This document shows positions 34,253 to 44,181 of a stretch of 60,567 nt of DNA, piece by piece. Under the pieces are notes generated by a model, which was given only the letters and a program-made list of their open reading frames with translations, was not told the DNA's origin and did no database searches. Both the position numbers and the translations under genes were made by a program. Position 1 is the first letter of the stretch, and every line of letters starts with the position of its first letter. This DNA comes from Hortaea werneckii (taxonomy: Eukaryota > Ascomycota > Dothideomycetes > Mycosphaerellales > Teratosphaeriaceae), in NCBI GenBank assembly GCA_037044905.1, contig JBAOKB010000135.1:1-60567 (forward strand). The letters are read 5' to 3'.

Positions 34253-34719
34253 GGTGATGGTGTTGTTGGAAGGGTGGGTAGAGGGTCGAGTGACTCGCGT
34301 CGCGTTAGGCTGCTGCCTTGCTCAAGCTTCGTTCAATTGAAGCCTTGAAGGGGGTGCGTAGATAACGGCAGCCAGCAAAATAGGCTGCACAACTCAATTA
34401 AGAGGGTTATTGGGAGTGGTTGATGATGTCGGGGAGGGGAGAAGGTGAAGAGTGGTGGAAGGCTGGCGCGACGTCCAAAGTTTGGTTGTTGCGACGATGC
34501 GACGTCGGCCGCACTGGGTCTAGCGTTTCATGCCTGAGGCAATAATTCCAACGTCTCGGGCCGGAGCTCCCGCCTGCTAGCAGCATTGTGGCTGCTGCGT
34601 CTTGGACCTTTCCATGGCCATTCACATTTTTATTTCGCTGCATTCGCCATGCACATATTTTAAGGTTATTTGCGACTCTTTTATGCCGGATCGTGCATTC
34701 GACACAGCATTGACTCGTA
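34253..34719. promoter_or_regulatory. Bidirectional promoter region SUB2 / RPR2
   Basis: 467 bp separate the start codons of two divergent RNA-processing genes. No other feature is visible, so the promoters of both must share this segment. No clear TATA box was identified. Confidence 0.55.
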
Positions 34720-35343
34720 ATGGGAAAAGAGAAGTCGAAAGGTGGCGTCGCCAACAAGCATCTCCATGCACGCATCGCGTACTTGCAGCAGGCGGCTTCG
34801 TATTTGACTCTCCAAGGAAAAAAAGAGCATCGAATTCCTGAGACCAACGCACCCACATCGAATCTTGCAGGCGCTGATGATCAGGCCTTGGGTCAAAATC
34901 AACCACCGATTGTGGATGCTGAAAATGCTATGAACGAGGCCAGAAAAGATGAGCAGCATCCCAAGCAGCCCTCACTTCGATCCGAAGTACAACTTCCTGA
35001 CTCCGGTGGCTTGCCACTCCATCTGGCTACCCACTTACGCCAGGTGGCCTTGAAGTCTCAGATTCGACTACGAACTGACGTCAAGCATTCGATTTGCAAG
35101 CGTTGCAGCTCGATTCTAATCGAAGGTACAACTAGCAACAAGCGCATTGAGAACAAGTCCAAAGGCGGCAAGAAACCCCATGCAGATGTCTTGGTGATTT
35201 CTTGCAAAGTCTGTGGAGCTGACAAGAGGTTTCCCGTGGGAGCGAAGCGCCAAAGGCGTAAAGGTGAACGCAAACAGCCCGACTCTGGGATTGATCCATC
35301 GAGCGTTACCCTTGATATGGAGACTAAAGAAGAGGACGGCTAA
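34720..35343 (+). CDS. RPR2: RNase P subunit Rpr2/Rpp21
   Basis: 207 aa, single exon. The N-terminus (MGKEKSKGGVANKHLHARIAYLQQAASYL) and the helix HLATHLRQVALKSQIRL match Rpr2/Rpp21/SNM1 proteins. A zinc ribbon follows: CKRCSSIL (CxxC) around residues 127-130 and CKVCGADKRFPVG (second CxxC) near 165-168. The two paired cysteines bind one zinc. The subunit is part of nuclear RNase P, which removes tRNA 5' leaders. An acidic/basic low-complexity linker between helix and ribbon is longer than in yeast. Divergent from SUB2. Confidence 0.9.
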   Translation: MGKEKSKGGVANKHLHARIAYLQQAASYLTLQGKKEHRIPETNAPTSNLAGADDQALGQNQPPIVDAENAMNEARKDEQHPKQPSLRSEVQLPDSGGLPLHLATHLRQVALKSQIRLRTDVKHSICKRCSSILIEGTTSNKRIENKSKGGKKPHADVLVISCKVCGADKRFPVGAKRQRRKGERKQPDSGIDPSSVTLDMETKEEDG

Positions 35344-35902
35344 ATCCCAGCGCTGCCTTTCTTTTCATTCTCATGCGCTGTGGAAAAGCGATCACATGCG
35401 AATCATCTGAAGCAACCCAGGACCTTATGTGACCAGTCTGAGTCATGTGCTTTATCAATTTTTGACCTTGATTGGTTACCGACGTCGAGTGGTACACGGA
35501 AGCTGTCAACCAGTGCTTCTAGCATTCATGGCAACGATAATGTGTTGTCGTGCAGGTGTCGGCTACGCAGCGGAATCCTTCAGAACCGTTGTTCCTGCAA
35601 GCGACTTGGCAAATGAGGCCAAGCGGAAGCTATACCAAAAGCGCTGAACTGACGAGGCTTCCACCCGCGCTTTCGGGTTATAGTGCTCTGTTCAGGCGAG
35701 TTCTGAAGCGCTACTGTCAATACGGGAATGGTTATGCTGCAGTGATACCCTTATCGCAGGCGGTGAATTGGGCTGTTTGGAAGCGCAATGGGGTACGATA
35801 AAATGCCCTGGATATCCCCGCGGATGGTTCTATCCGGAATGTTACCTTGCTGCTCAGAGTTTCGACCGTAAACGGCCAATGTGATACTTAAAGATCGGGA
35901 AC
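35344..35902. other. Intergenic, upstream of surface-protein gene
   Basis: About 560 bp; short chance reading frames only. It contains the promoter of the following gene. Confidence 0.5.
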
Positions 35903-36820
35903 ATGATCTCAAAAATGCCCTTTTTCCGGTCGCTCCCACTGGCATTCCTAGCGAGTCTTGCGACTGCACAAAGCTCTTCGTCTGATAACACAACATCCTG
36001 TATCTCGGCATGCGTGGGCTGGGAATATCGCTATGACACTTGCAGTTGGGTAGGTGAGCCTAGAGTCCTGGATTTGTAAAGGAAGCAGCAGTCTGACACT
36101 CTTTGACAGGTTGACTCCACCAATGACCAGTCACTTTCCTCTTGTTCCTGCTACGGTGGCTCCAGTAGCTGGCGATACTACGCCCTCCTACTCGGCTGTA
36201 CTCAATGCGACGCCGACGGTCTGGGTAACTACCCGTTGAATTTCTACCAGCAGTGGACTGCGATCTGTAACGTTTTCATGAATGAAGGCAATGCGGCTGC
36301 GCAGAGCCTGCTATCATATGCAGAGGGCAGCGCAATGACCAGCGCTTTCTCTGAGAGTATACTGCCGGCTTTACAGTCTATGGGAAATGACGATGGTGTC
36401 CAGCTTGCGATACCTGTGACGGTGAATGGGACGTCGACTACGATTGGTGGCGCCAGCGCAGGAAGCGGAGGCGCAGACGTGGCTACGACCGCTTCACCTG
36501 CGTCCATCAGAAGTTCCTCAATGCCTGCCGCGACCACCGCATCCAGCACCGTGGCCTCGGATACAGAGGAGGAGGATGCCGCTTCGGCGACTGTCGCACC
36601 GAATTCTAGCTCAAGCGATGAAGCAGCAGCTAGCGCCACAGAATCTTCCTCGACTTCCTCGACAGGTGATGCGGCGTCTGTAGGCTCAAGCGATGGAGCG
36701 GCAGCTAGCGCCTCAGAATCTTCCTCGACGGGTGATGGGGTGTCTGTAACATCGAAGGGGGTTCAGCTGGCAGCACTGTCTGCAGTCGGCCTGTCGCTGT
36801 TCATCACGGGGATGCTATGA
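35903..36820 (+). CDS. Secreted, Cys- and Ser/Thr-rich, GPI-anchor-type surface protein
   Basis: Exons 35903-36049 and 36110-36820; the 60-bp intron has donor GTAGGT and acceptor GACAG, and the join is in phase after Trp49 (TCSW-VDSTN). Protein 285 aa. The signal peptide FFRSLPLAFLASLATAQ precedes a domain with eight cysteines: CISAC, one in TCSW, CSC, CTQC and one in TAIC. The C-terminal half is Ser/Ala/Thr-rich with a repeated SSD(E/G)AAASA(T/S)ESSS block. It ends in a hydrophobic tail (VQLAALSAVGLSLFITGML), the layout of a GPI attachment signal. The eight cysteines do not follow the CFEM pattern. Probably a cell-wall or plasma-membrane mannoprotein; family not recognised. A second in-frame Met lies at 35915. 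Confidence 0.75.
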
Positions 36821-38181
36821 CGGTGAAGAAGCGGATAAGTGTCGCTGCTTGCCACGGGATGCAATGACCAACATTAACGACATTGAATTCCTCCTGAGTC
36901 GACTGATCTTGGCTTGCAGCGTCGGTTGAATGTTCTATACGAGCTACGTGGGACACCCTGGACGATGCGGGCGGTGCCACGCGTGAATGCCAGACTCTCG
37001 ATGGAGCAGCCGGCAGACGTCTCGGAGGAGAGGGATAAAGTGTTGTAATTGGGGAGCTTAAAATCAACGCTCGCAAAAGATTGCTCTCACTGGAACGAGG
37101 TGACCTTTTCGTGAGGAGTGAAGTTCCATGGACAATATTCACTGTACCAACCACATACTGTAGCATCCATACAACCTCCTCCCTCCTACTCGAGCACATG
37201 AAAGTGAGAGGACAATGACGTCGGTCCTGCTAACATGAGTAACGATCGGCGCTTTGCATGAGTAGGGCCGAGCCGGGTCTCGATTGGATCACCCGACAGC
37301 TGCACTGGGGGGTTTGAATCGCGAGTCTGTCCAAAGTGCGAGACAGTACCTAGGTAGTAGAGCTGGCTACGGTACGTTGACATAACGACACGGCGCCGAG
37401 TGATGAATCTGGGGATACTAGTAACCTCAGCAGAATATGCTTGAATATAGTCATGAAGAGGAATCTGACAGCCGAGCTCTCCCATAGCAGTGGAAGCTCG
37501 AGGTCGAAGCCGCAAAGAAAAATAGGCCGAAGCCGCAAAGAAAAATAGGCCGATGCAGTAGCGGGCCCCGCCTTTCCGGCCTAGCTCTCGAGTCTCGCTG
37601 CACCAGCTTCACCTCCCGACTCTCCGCCTGCCGCTCTGCGCATCCAGCCCCAAGTTCTGGCCAATCGCGAGCTGGTCATCTGACGTTGGTATATGTAAAA
37701 CTACCTGTTTTTCACTACCACCTCCTCCTCTTCCACCTCCTCCTCTGGTATAGGTCGTGTTGGTACCTTCAAGCTGGACGCACCGCCACCGCCCCGCCTC
37801 CACCGCTCTCACTCCGACCCGGCCCTCCCATCTCATCCTCTCGAGCCATCTTGGAAGCAAAACCAGCTGCAACAGGCTGATCAAGAGCTTCCATTCTTAC
37901 GCGAACTCCACGGTAGCAGCAGACACAAGCGCCTCTACCGCCAGCTCAGCTCCACCTCCCCCGCCACTTTTGTCCCCGCCGTCCTCCTCCTCCTCGTCTT
38001 GATCCTCCAGCTTTTCGTCCTCCCCCGCCTTCCTCCGCACCTCCAGCTTTTCCGCCCTCCCCCGCCAGCTCGCCCGACTTCCTGTCCCACAGTCCCGGCC
38101 TTCAATCCCTTTGTACAGGAGCTCTACTGCCGCGTCCCGCAACACACTCCCAGCGCCCTCTATCGTCAATCCCCTCACAGC
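36821..38181. promoter_or_regulatory. Intergenic, glucokinase promoter with short repeats
   Basis: 1.36 kb without a supported gene. Contains an ACCTAGGTAGTAG word at 37348-37360, a perfect 23-bp tandem duplication at 37506-37551, and a long C/T-rich tract from about 37700 to 38120. The tract probably covers the promoter core and 5'-UTR of the glucokinase gene. Confidence 0.5.
37506..37551. repeat. 23-bp perfect tandem duplication
   Basis: The unit GAAGCCGCAAAGAAAAATAG plus GCC occurs twice in a row. It lies about 630 bp upstream of the glucokinase start codon. A duplicated regulatory site or simple slippage are both possible. Confidence 0.85.
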
Positions 38182-39907
38182 ATGGCCTTGGCAGCAGCAG
38201 CCGAGCGGGTCGCCGCCGAGTTTGAATACACCAAGCAAGATGTGCAGAAGGGCGTCAAGGAATTCATGCGTCAGATGGACGAGGGTCTGAACGTGCAAGG
38301 CGCAACCCTCTCCCAGATTCCGACCTACGTCACTGCTGTACCCAATGGTACTGAGAAGGGTCTCTACATGGCTGTTGATTTGGGCGGCACCAACTTCCGA
38401 GTCTGCAGTATCCAACTGCACGGAAACAGCACTTTCAGCTTGACCCAGAGCAAGGTCAAGATCCCCAACGAACTCATGACAGCGAAGACAAGCCACCAGC
38501 TGTTCTCCTTCCTCGCTAAGCAGATCGAGACCTTCTTGAAGACCCATCATGGAGAGCATTACCAGAGCCATATTGAGAAGAGACGGCAGTCTTCTATGCT
38601 AGGCGGGACCAAGTTCACCGAGGAGGAGATCTTCAGTCTGGGTTTCACCTTCTCCTTCCCGGTTCAGCAGTACGGTATTAACAAGGGTACGCTCATCCGA
38701 TGGACGAAGGGCTTCGATATTCCGGATGCTGTCGGCAAGGACGTTTGCGCTTTGCTGCAGAAGGAACTCGATGCACTACACCTGCCGATCCGCGTTGCAG
38801 CATTGGTGAACGACACCGTCGGAACTCTGATGGCCCGCTCTTACACCAGCCCAGGTAAGACTGGCACGCTCCTTGGTGCTATCTTCGGCACTGGCACCAA
38901 CGGCGCGTACGTCGAGAAGCTGGACAAGATCAAGAAGCTTGCGAAGATGGGCAAGGATGCTGGTGAGGTCAACGACTCGACCGGAGAAATGATTGTCAAC
39001 ACCGAATGGGGCAGCTTCGACAACCACCTCTCCGTTCTGCCTGTCACGTCTTACGACAAGTCTCTCGATGCGGACAGCAACAACCCAGGCATCCAGATGT
39101 TTGAGAAGCGCGTCTCTGGAATGTTCTTGGGCGAGATTCTTCGTCGATGCATAGTGGACCTTATCAACGACAAGAGCGTGCCGCTTTTCAAGGATGAGCA
39201 CTCGAACCAGAATGATGTGCACTCCACGACCAACATCCACGACCAGAGCTCGCTCTACCAGCAGTATGGTCTGGACACTAGCTTCCTCTCTATCACATCT
39301 GGCGACAACAGTGCGGGGCTGAAGGTCACCAGGCAGAGCCTAGACAGCGAGTACGGCGTGTCTGCCGCCTCGGCTGAGGACGCCGAAGCCGTTCGTCTCA
39401 TCGCTGCTGCCATTGGCAAGCGTGCCGCTCGCCTTTCTGCCGTGCCCATCGCGGCCGTCGTCCTCGCGACCGGCAAGTTGGACGCTCCTCGCGACGTTGC
39501 CACGACTGAGCCGGGTAAGCAAGCCGGTGCTGACCTTTCGGGTGACGTCAATGAGGAAGACATCATCGACATTGGTGTCGATGGCTCTCTGGTCGAGTTC
39601 TACCCTAACTTTGAGGAGTACATTCGCGAGGCATTGCGCGAGGTTCCAGGCATTGGCCCGCAGGGCGAGCGGAGAATACGGATTGGTATCGCAAAGGACG
39701 GATCCGGTGTAGGTGCAGCTTTGATCGCGCTTGTCGCCGACCGTGCGATGAGAGGTAAGTTTCGAGGCAATATTACTTGACCAGGAATTCAACACGCTGA
39801 CCATGGATATAGCGGACTCGCCGAACGACTCTGCCGCAGGCTCTGTTGGTAGCTTCTTGTCGGGCCTCATCGACAATGTCAACCGCAACCTCAAGATCAG
39901 AGTGTAA
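38182..39907 (+). CDS. glkA: Glucokinase (hexokinase family)
   Basis: Exons 38182-39754 and 39813-39907; intron 58 bp (GTAAGT, branch GCTGAC, ATATAG). 555 aa. The phosphate-binding loop DLGGTNFRV starts at residue 66; the sugar/catalytic motif LVNDTVGTLMA places the catalytic Asp at 211; GTGTNGAY and NTEWGSF follow. The wording IPTYVTAVPNGTEKGLY and GFTFSFPVQQYGINKGTLIRWTKGF is that of fungal glucokinases (Aspergillus glkA) rather than hexokinase A. It phosphorylates glucose to glucose-6-phosphate in the cytosol. It is longer than the usual 490-500 aa, with inserts near 340-375 (Asn/Thr/Ser-rich) and near 440-465. The start is the first ATG followed by the conserved N-terminal helix. It is followed by GH3 and GH31 glycosidase genes. 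Confidence 0.93.
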
Positions 39908-40475
39908 AACGGGGTCTGCTGTTGTAACTTGGTTCTTTCTTTGATGTGGTCCGAGGAATGGTGCGATTGCGATATGGAAAAAGTAGGAAAATCTGCCATC
40001 TTGTATAGCATCTGTGCGACTTTTTATGCGAAGCCTTGGTGTTGGATCTGGATGGATGGACGGACGGATGGATTTTGTATAGCATAGCACTTGGCGTTCG
40101 TGCTTGTATGTACAGTTGCTTACTGTTCCCGTGTCTTTATCACTTCTTATTAGAGTTACTGTATTTCCTGTCAGGTTGCGTTCCAAGTATGAGTTATCTT
40201 TATTGTTGATAGACTCCTTGGGGATATTTCAAACGACTTCACTTTAAGCTGTCTTGGCAGGGGACTTCTCGGGAGTTTCACATGCTTGTCTCTACTACCT
40301 ACCTACATCATTGCACTACCGACCTTCCAATCGCATACGTGCTCACGATCGCTTTGAGGATACATGTCTTAAGCGACGACCATCATTCATTACGTTGTAT
40401 CACGCGTAGGCCATGCCTGCCTCTTGAAAAGCGGACATCAATACCTTCTATTGCCTGCCGTAGATCTCTCAAACG
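39908..40475. other. Intergenic glucokinase / GH3 gene
   Basis: About 570 bp with GGAT/GGAC tetranucleotide repeats at about 40050-40074. Otherwise nothing supported; contains the promoter of the GH3 gene. Confidence 0.5.
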
Positions 40476-43463
40476 ATGCCCTTCAAAGGCCCCGAATCCT
40501 ACGCCCTCGATCGTCCGGAGGATGCCGAACCCTTGAACCCTCGTGCGAGCGACGATGAAGATAATGACGACGTAGACGCTCTCGATCCGCTCAAGGGCAG
40601 TAGTCGGCGACCCTACCGCGACAGTGACCGCACGGATGTAACGTTCGCCCGGCAGCCTCTGCGATGGCTGGATGGGCAGAGGAGAAGCGGCGGGTTCTGG
40701 CGACGGCTGTGTATCCCGAGCCGTTTCTGTTGCATCCTCGTCTTCGTCTTCTTCGGCACCCTCTTCCTGCTGCTCAGTGCAGGAGGGCTCTGGGTGTATA
40801 AGAATGGTACCCCGCGGTATGGGCAGAGCGAGCCTTGGTATCCTAGTCCGAGGGGCGGCACGGTCAAGAAGTGGGCAGATAGCTATAAGAAGGCGGCGGA
40901 CTTGGTCAGGCAGATGACACTGGTGGAGAAGGTGAATGTGACTACCGGTACGGGTTGGAGTATGGACCTGTGCGTTGGCAATACCGGGCAGGTTCCACGG
41001 CTGGATTTCCCGAGCTTGTGCTTGCAGGATGGGCCGCTAGGGTTGCGGTTTGCAGACAATGCTACTGCGTGGCCTGCTGGCATAACTGTAGGTGCAACGT
41101 GGAACAAGGAGTTGATGCACCTCCGTGGCAAGGCTCACGGTCTCGAAGCAAGGCTGAAAGGCATCCATGTCCTTCTAGGGCCGGCAATGGGTCCGCTTGG
41201 TCGCCTACCGGCCGGTGGACGCAACTGGGAGGGATTTGGTGCTGACCCTGTTCTTCAGGGAGTTGCCGCCGCCCAGACTATCAAAGGCATACAGGATTCA
41301 GGCGTGATTGCCACCGCAAAGCATCTCGTCGGGAATGAGCAAGAGCACTTTCGGCAATCCTGGGAGTGGGGCACTCCCAATGCCATCAGCAGTAACATTG
41401 ACGACCGGACGCTGCATGAGATCTACGCCTGGCCTTTTGCTGAGAGTGTCAGAGCTGGAGTGGGAAGTGTGATGTGCAGCTACAACCAGGTCAATAACTC
41501 CTACGCGTGCCAGAACAGCAAGCTTCTCAACAGTATCTTGAAGGATGAGCTGGGCTTCCAAGGCTTCGTTCAGAGCGACTGGCTTGCTCAGAGATCCGGC
41601 GTAGCAAGCGCTCTCTCTGGACTGGATATGAGCATGCCGGGCGATGGCTTAATATGGCAAGATGGTAAGCCGCTGTGGGGACACGAGCTAACGAAGGCGG
41701 TCTTGAACGGGACACTGCCGATGGAACGAGTAGACGACATGGTCCTTCGCATTGCTGCGGCGTGGTATCAAATGGAACAGAACGACAAGGACAAGTGGCC
41801 TAGCTTGGCTGAGGGTGGAAAGCCCAACTTCAGTTCCTGGACTGATGCAGAAGTAGGACAGCTGCATCCTGGTGCCAGCAATAGCCAAGAGAAGGGGGTG
41901 GTCAACAAGTTTGTCGAGGTCAGGCAGACAGAAGAGGGAGGTGATCACGATGATTTGGCGAGGACGATCGCAAGAGAAGGTATAGTCTTGCTGAAAAACG
42001 ATAAGAAAGCTTTGCCGATATCGAGAAACGGGAGTGCGCTTGAGAGCGGAGCACAGGACGGAAAGGTCAGAGTTGGTGTCTTTGGTGAAGATGCCTTTCC
42101 AAACCCCGACGGACCGAATGCTTGTCCGGATCGAGGATGTAACGACGGAACTCTTGCTATGGGCTGGGGCTCTGGTGCAGCAGAATTTCCATACCTCGTC
42201 TCTCCTGCCGAGGCTCTGCATGCCAATTTCGATATGCAGACCGTCGAAGTCACGGACTGGAAGACTAACAAAGTTGAGCACGTGGATGGTACTGCGGCGG
42301 CACAGGACGTCTGTCTAGTCTTCGTCAACTCGGACTCTGGTGAGGGATACATCAGCTGGAACGGTGTCAAGGGTGATCGCAACGACCTCCTTCCTCAGAA
42401 AGGCGGTAACGAGCTCGTGACAGCCGTAGCTGACAATTGTGGTGGACGTTCGGAGAGCGGCGCGCCGCTTGGTAAAACCATAGTTGTCGTCCACGCCGTC
42501 GGTCCGGTGATTCTAGAAGACTGGATTGACCACGTCGGCGTTCACGCGGTACTTGTTGCTCATCTTCCAGGGCAGGAAAGCGGAAATGCACTGGCCGATA
42601 TCATCTTTGGAGACTTCAGTCCCTCGGGCCATCTGCCTTACACAATCGCCAAACGTGAAGGTGATTACGGCCCAGATAGCGGGATTCTAAGAATGCCAAA
42701 CGGCGTTGTTCCGCAGCAGAACTTCACCGAAGGGCTATACTTCGATTATCGCTATTTCGACAAGCACTCTATTGACCCTCGGTATGAGTTTGGCTATGGA
42801 ATGTCATACACCACTTTCGAGCTCAGCGAAGTACATCTCATGAGCCATGCGCAGCAAGGCGTGCCTGTGTACCCGGCTGCCCGAGCACCGGCGACTGCCA
42901 CACCACCTGAGATGAACAGCTCTGTCCCGGACCCCAAAGAAGCAATGTGGCCAAAGGGTCTGACAAGATTGAAGGGCTACATCTACCCTTACATTACCTC
43001 TCTCTCCGATGGGAAGGGGAACAGCAAGGAGCCATACCCGTATCCAGATGGGTACAGTGAGGAGCCACACACACTTTCGCAGGCTGGTGGGGACGAAGGC
43101 GGCAACCCAGATCTCTATCACACCATCGCTACTGTCGAAGGAACGTTGACGAACACAGGCGACATGCCGGGTGACGCGGTTGTGCAAATCTACATCAGCT
43201 ATCCCGCCGACGTCAAGTCCCCCGTGACAGGCCAATCGGTGGACATGCCAGTTAAAGTGCTCAGGCAGTTCGAGAAGCTCCATACCGTGACATACAAGAC
43301 GTTTAAGATTGCCCTGTCAAGGAAGGATCTCAGTTACTGGGACATTGCGGCTCAGAATTGGGTCTTACCCAGTGGCGAATTCACGGTTAGTGTTGGATGG
43401 AGCTCGAGGGATCTACCGGTGAAGGAGACTCTGGAGGTGAAAGCAGTATCGTCGTCGATGTAA
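40476..43463 (+). CDS. GH3 beta-glucosidase, type II membrane-anchored
   Basis: 995 aa, one exon. An acidic cytosolic N-tail is followed by one membrane helix at about 84-107 (CCILVFVFFGTLFLLLSAGG) without a signal-cleavage site, so the enzyme domain should face outward or into the lumen. The GH3 N-domain has LCLQDGPLGLR, GRNWEGFGADP, AKHLVGNEQEHFR and the nucleophile region GFQGFVQSDW (Asp at residue 368). The second alpha/beta domain carries REGIVLLKNDKKALP and GYISWNGVKGDRNDL, and a C-terminal fibronectin-III-like domain has GDAVVQIYISYP. The layout matches the Aspergillus BglE-type group of membrane beta-glucosidases. Substrate is probably beta-linked glucosides or wall glucan, which is an inference. 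Neighbours are glucokinase upstream and GH31 downstream. Confidence 0.92.
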   Translation: MPFKGPESYALDRPEDAEPLNPRASDDEDNDDVDALDPLKGSSRRPYRDSDRTDVTFARQPLRWLDGQRRSGGFWRRLCIPSRFCCILVFVFFGTLFLLLSAGGLWVYKNGTPRYGQSEPWYPSPRGGTVKKWADSYKKAADLVRQMTLVEKVNVTTGTGWSMDLCVGNTGQVPRLDFPSLCLQDGPLGLRFADNATAWPAGITVGATWNKELMHLRGKAHGLEARLKGIHVLLGPAMGPLGRLPAGGRNWEGFGADPVLQGVAAAQTIKGIQDSGVIATAKHLVGNEQEHFRQSWEWGTPNAISSNIDDRTLHEIYAWPFAESVRAGVGSVMCSYNQVNNSYACQNSKLLNSILKDELGFQGFVQSDWLAQRSGVASALSGLDMSMPGDGLIWQDGKPLWGHELTKAVLNGTLPMERVDDMVLRIAAAWYQMEQNDKDKWPSLAEGGKPNFSSWTDAEVGQLHPGASNSQEKGVVNKFVEVRQTEEGGDHDDLARTIAREGIVLLKNDKKALPISRNGSALESGAQDGKVRVGVFGEDAFPNPDGPNACPDRGCNDGTLAMGWGSGAAEFPYLVSPAEALHANFDMQTVEVTDWKTNKVEHVDGTAAAQDVCLVFVNSDSGEGYISWNGVKGDRNDLLPQKGGNELVTAVADNCGGRSESGAPLGKTIVVVHAVGPVILEDWIDHVGVHAVLVAHLPGQESGNALADIIFGDFSPSGHLPYTIAKREGDYGPDSGILRMPNGVVPQQNFTEGLYFDYRYFDKHSIDPRYEFGYGMSYTTFELSEVHLMSHAQQGVPVYPAARAPATATPPEMNSSVPDPKEAMWPKGLTRLKGYIYPYITSLSDGKGNSKEPYPYPDGYSEEPHTLSQAGGDEGGNPDLYHTIATVEGTLTNTGDMPGDAVVQIYISYPADVKSPVTGQSVDMPVKVLRQFEKLHTVTYKTFKIALSRKDLSYWDIAAQNWVLPSGEFTVSVGWSSRDLPVKETLEVKAVSSSM

Positions 43464-44181
43464 TTGGTTGTACATATAATTTGTGATCTAGCGTAGGCGC
43501 TATAGGGTTTTGGGGGAGCAAGGGCTCGGTGTCTGGGAAGTTTTGTTTTTTAAGTAGGCCTGTGTACCCTTCAGTTGAGCTTCGTCCGTCCAAATGCCTT
43601 CATTGCTTCGAAAGCCAAAACTTTTCCGCCAGGACTGCAACCTTCGTCGAAACTACGAGCCTTAACACTTTTGTGAAAGCAGAGGCAATAATCGAGCTCG
43701 ATCAAGCATCGTACAACGAACGCCGGTCCAACCCTGTCTAACCCTAACCCTGTCCAACCCTGAGTCCACCCAGGCCGCCATAGATGTCTTGTGAACCGTT
43801 TGTGATTTTCATGCATATCTAAACAACCTCGATGAAGGGATTGATGGCACATACCTTAGATATGTTGACATCTTGCATGTAGTCTGCTTCGGACGGCGCA
43901 CATGGTCTTTACACTCGGGTCGAATTTCGAAGCTCGAGCATCTTTAGGCACATAAAATTATCTTCACACCCGCGTAATCAGCGGCTACCATTACACGAGG
44001 ACAAGAAAAAAACAAGAAAGAAAAACGCGCGAACCAAACGACTCGCAACCTGAGAATGCTCCCTTTGCCGTTGTAGAAACAACACCGGAGGACTGGCGCA
44101 ATTTTTTTGTAGAGTGTATACACCGTGTTCTCCTCATTGACATGTATACGTTATCTTCGTCTATTCGTATCGATCAGGTCT
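43464..44181. other. Convergent intergenic region with telomere-like repeats
   Basis: About 720 bp between the ends of the converging GH3 and GH31 genes. Contains CAACCCTGT and TAACCC words at 43728-43762 (own entry). No gene. Confidence 0.5.
43728..43762. repeat. Short interstitial telomere-like repeat
   Basis: Two perfect TAACCC units (43739-43750, the C-strand of TTAGGG) flanked by CCAACCCTGT variants on both sides. Very short, so it may be chance or a trace of break repair. Confidence 0.6.

Noticed and set aside
37311..37340. GGTTTGAATCG resembling a tRNA B box
   Set aside because: No cloverleaf can be formed around it and the consensus C and CC positions differ.
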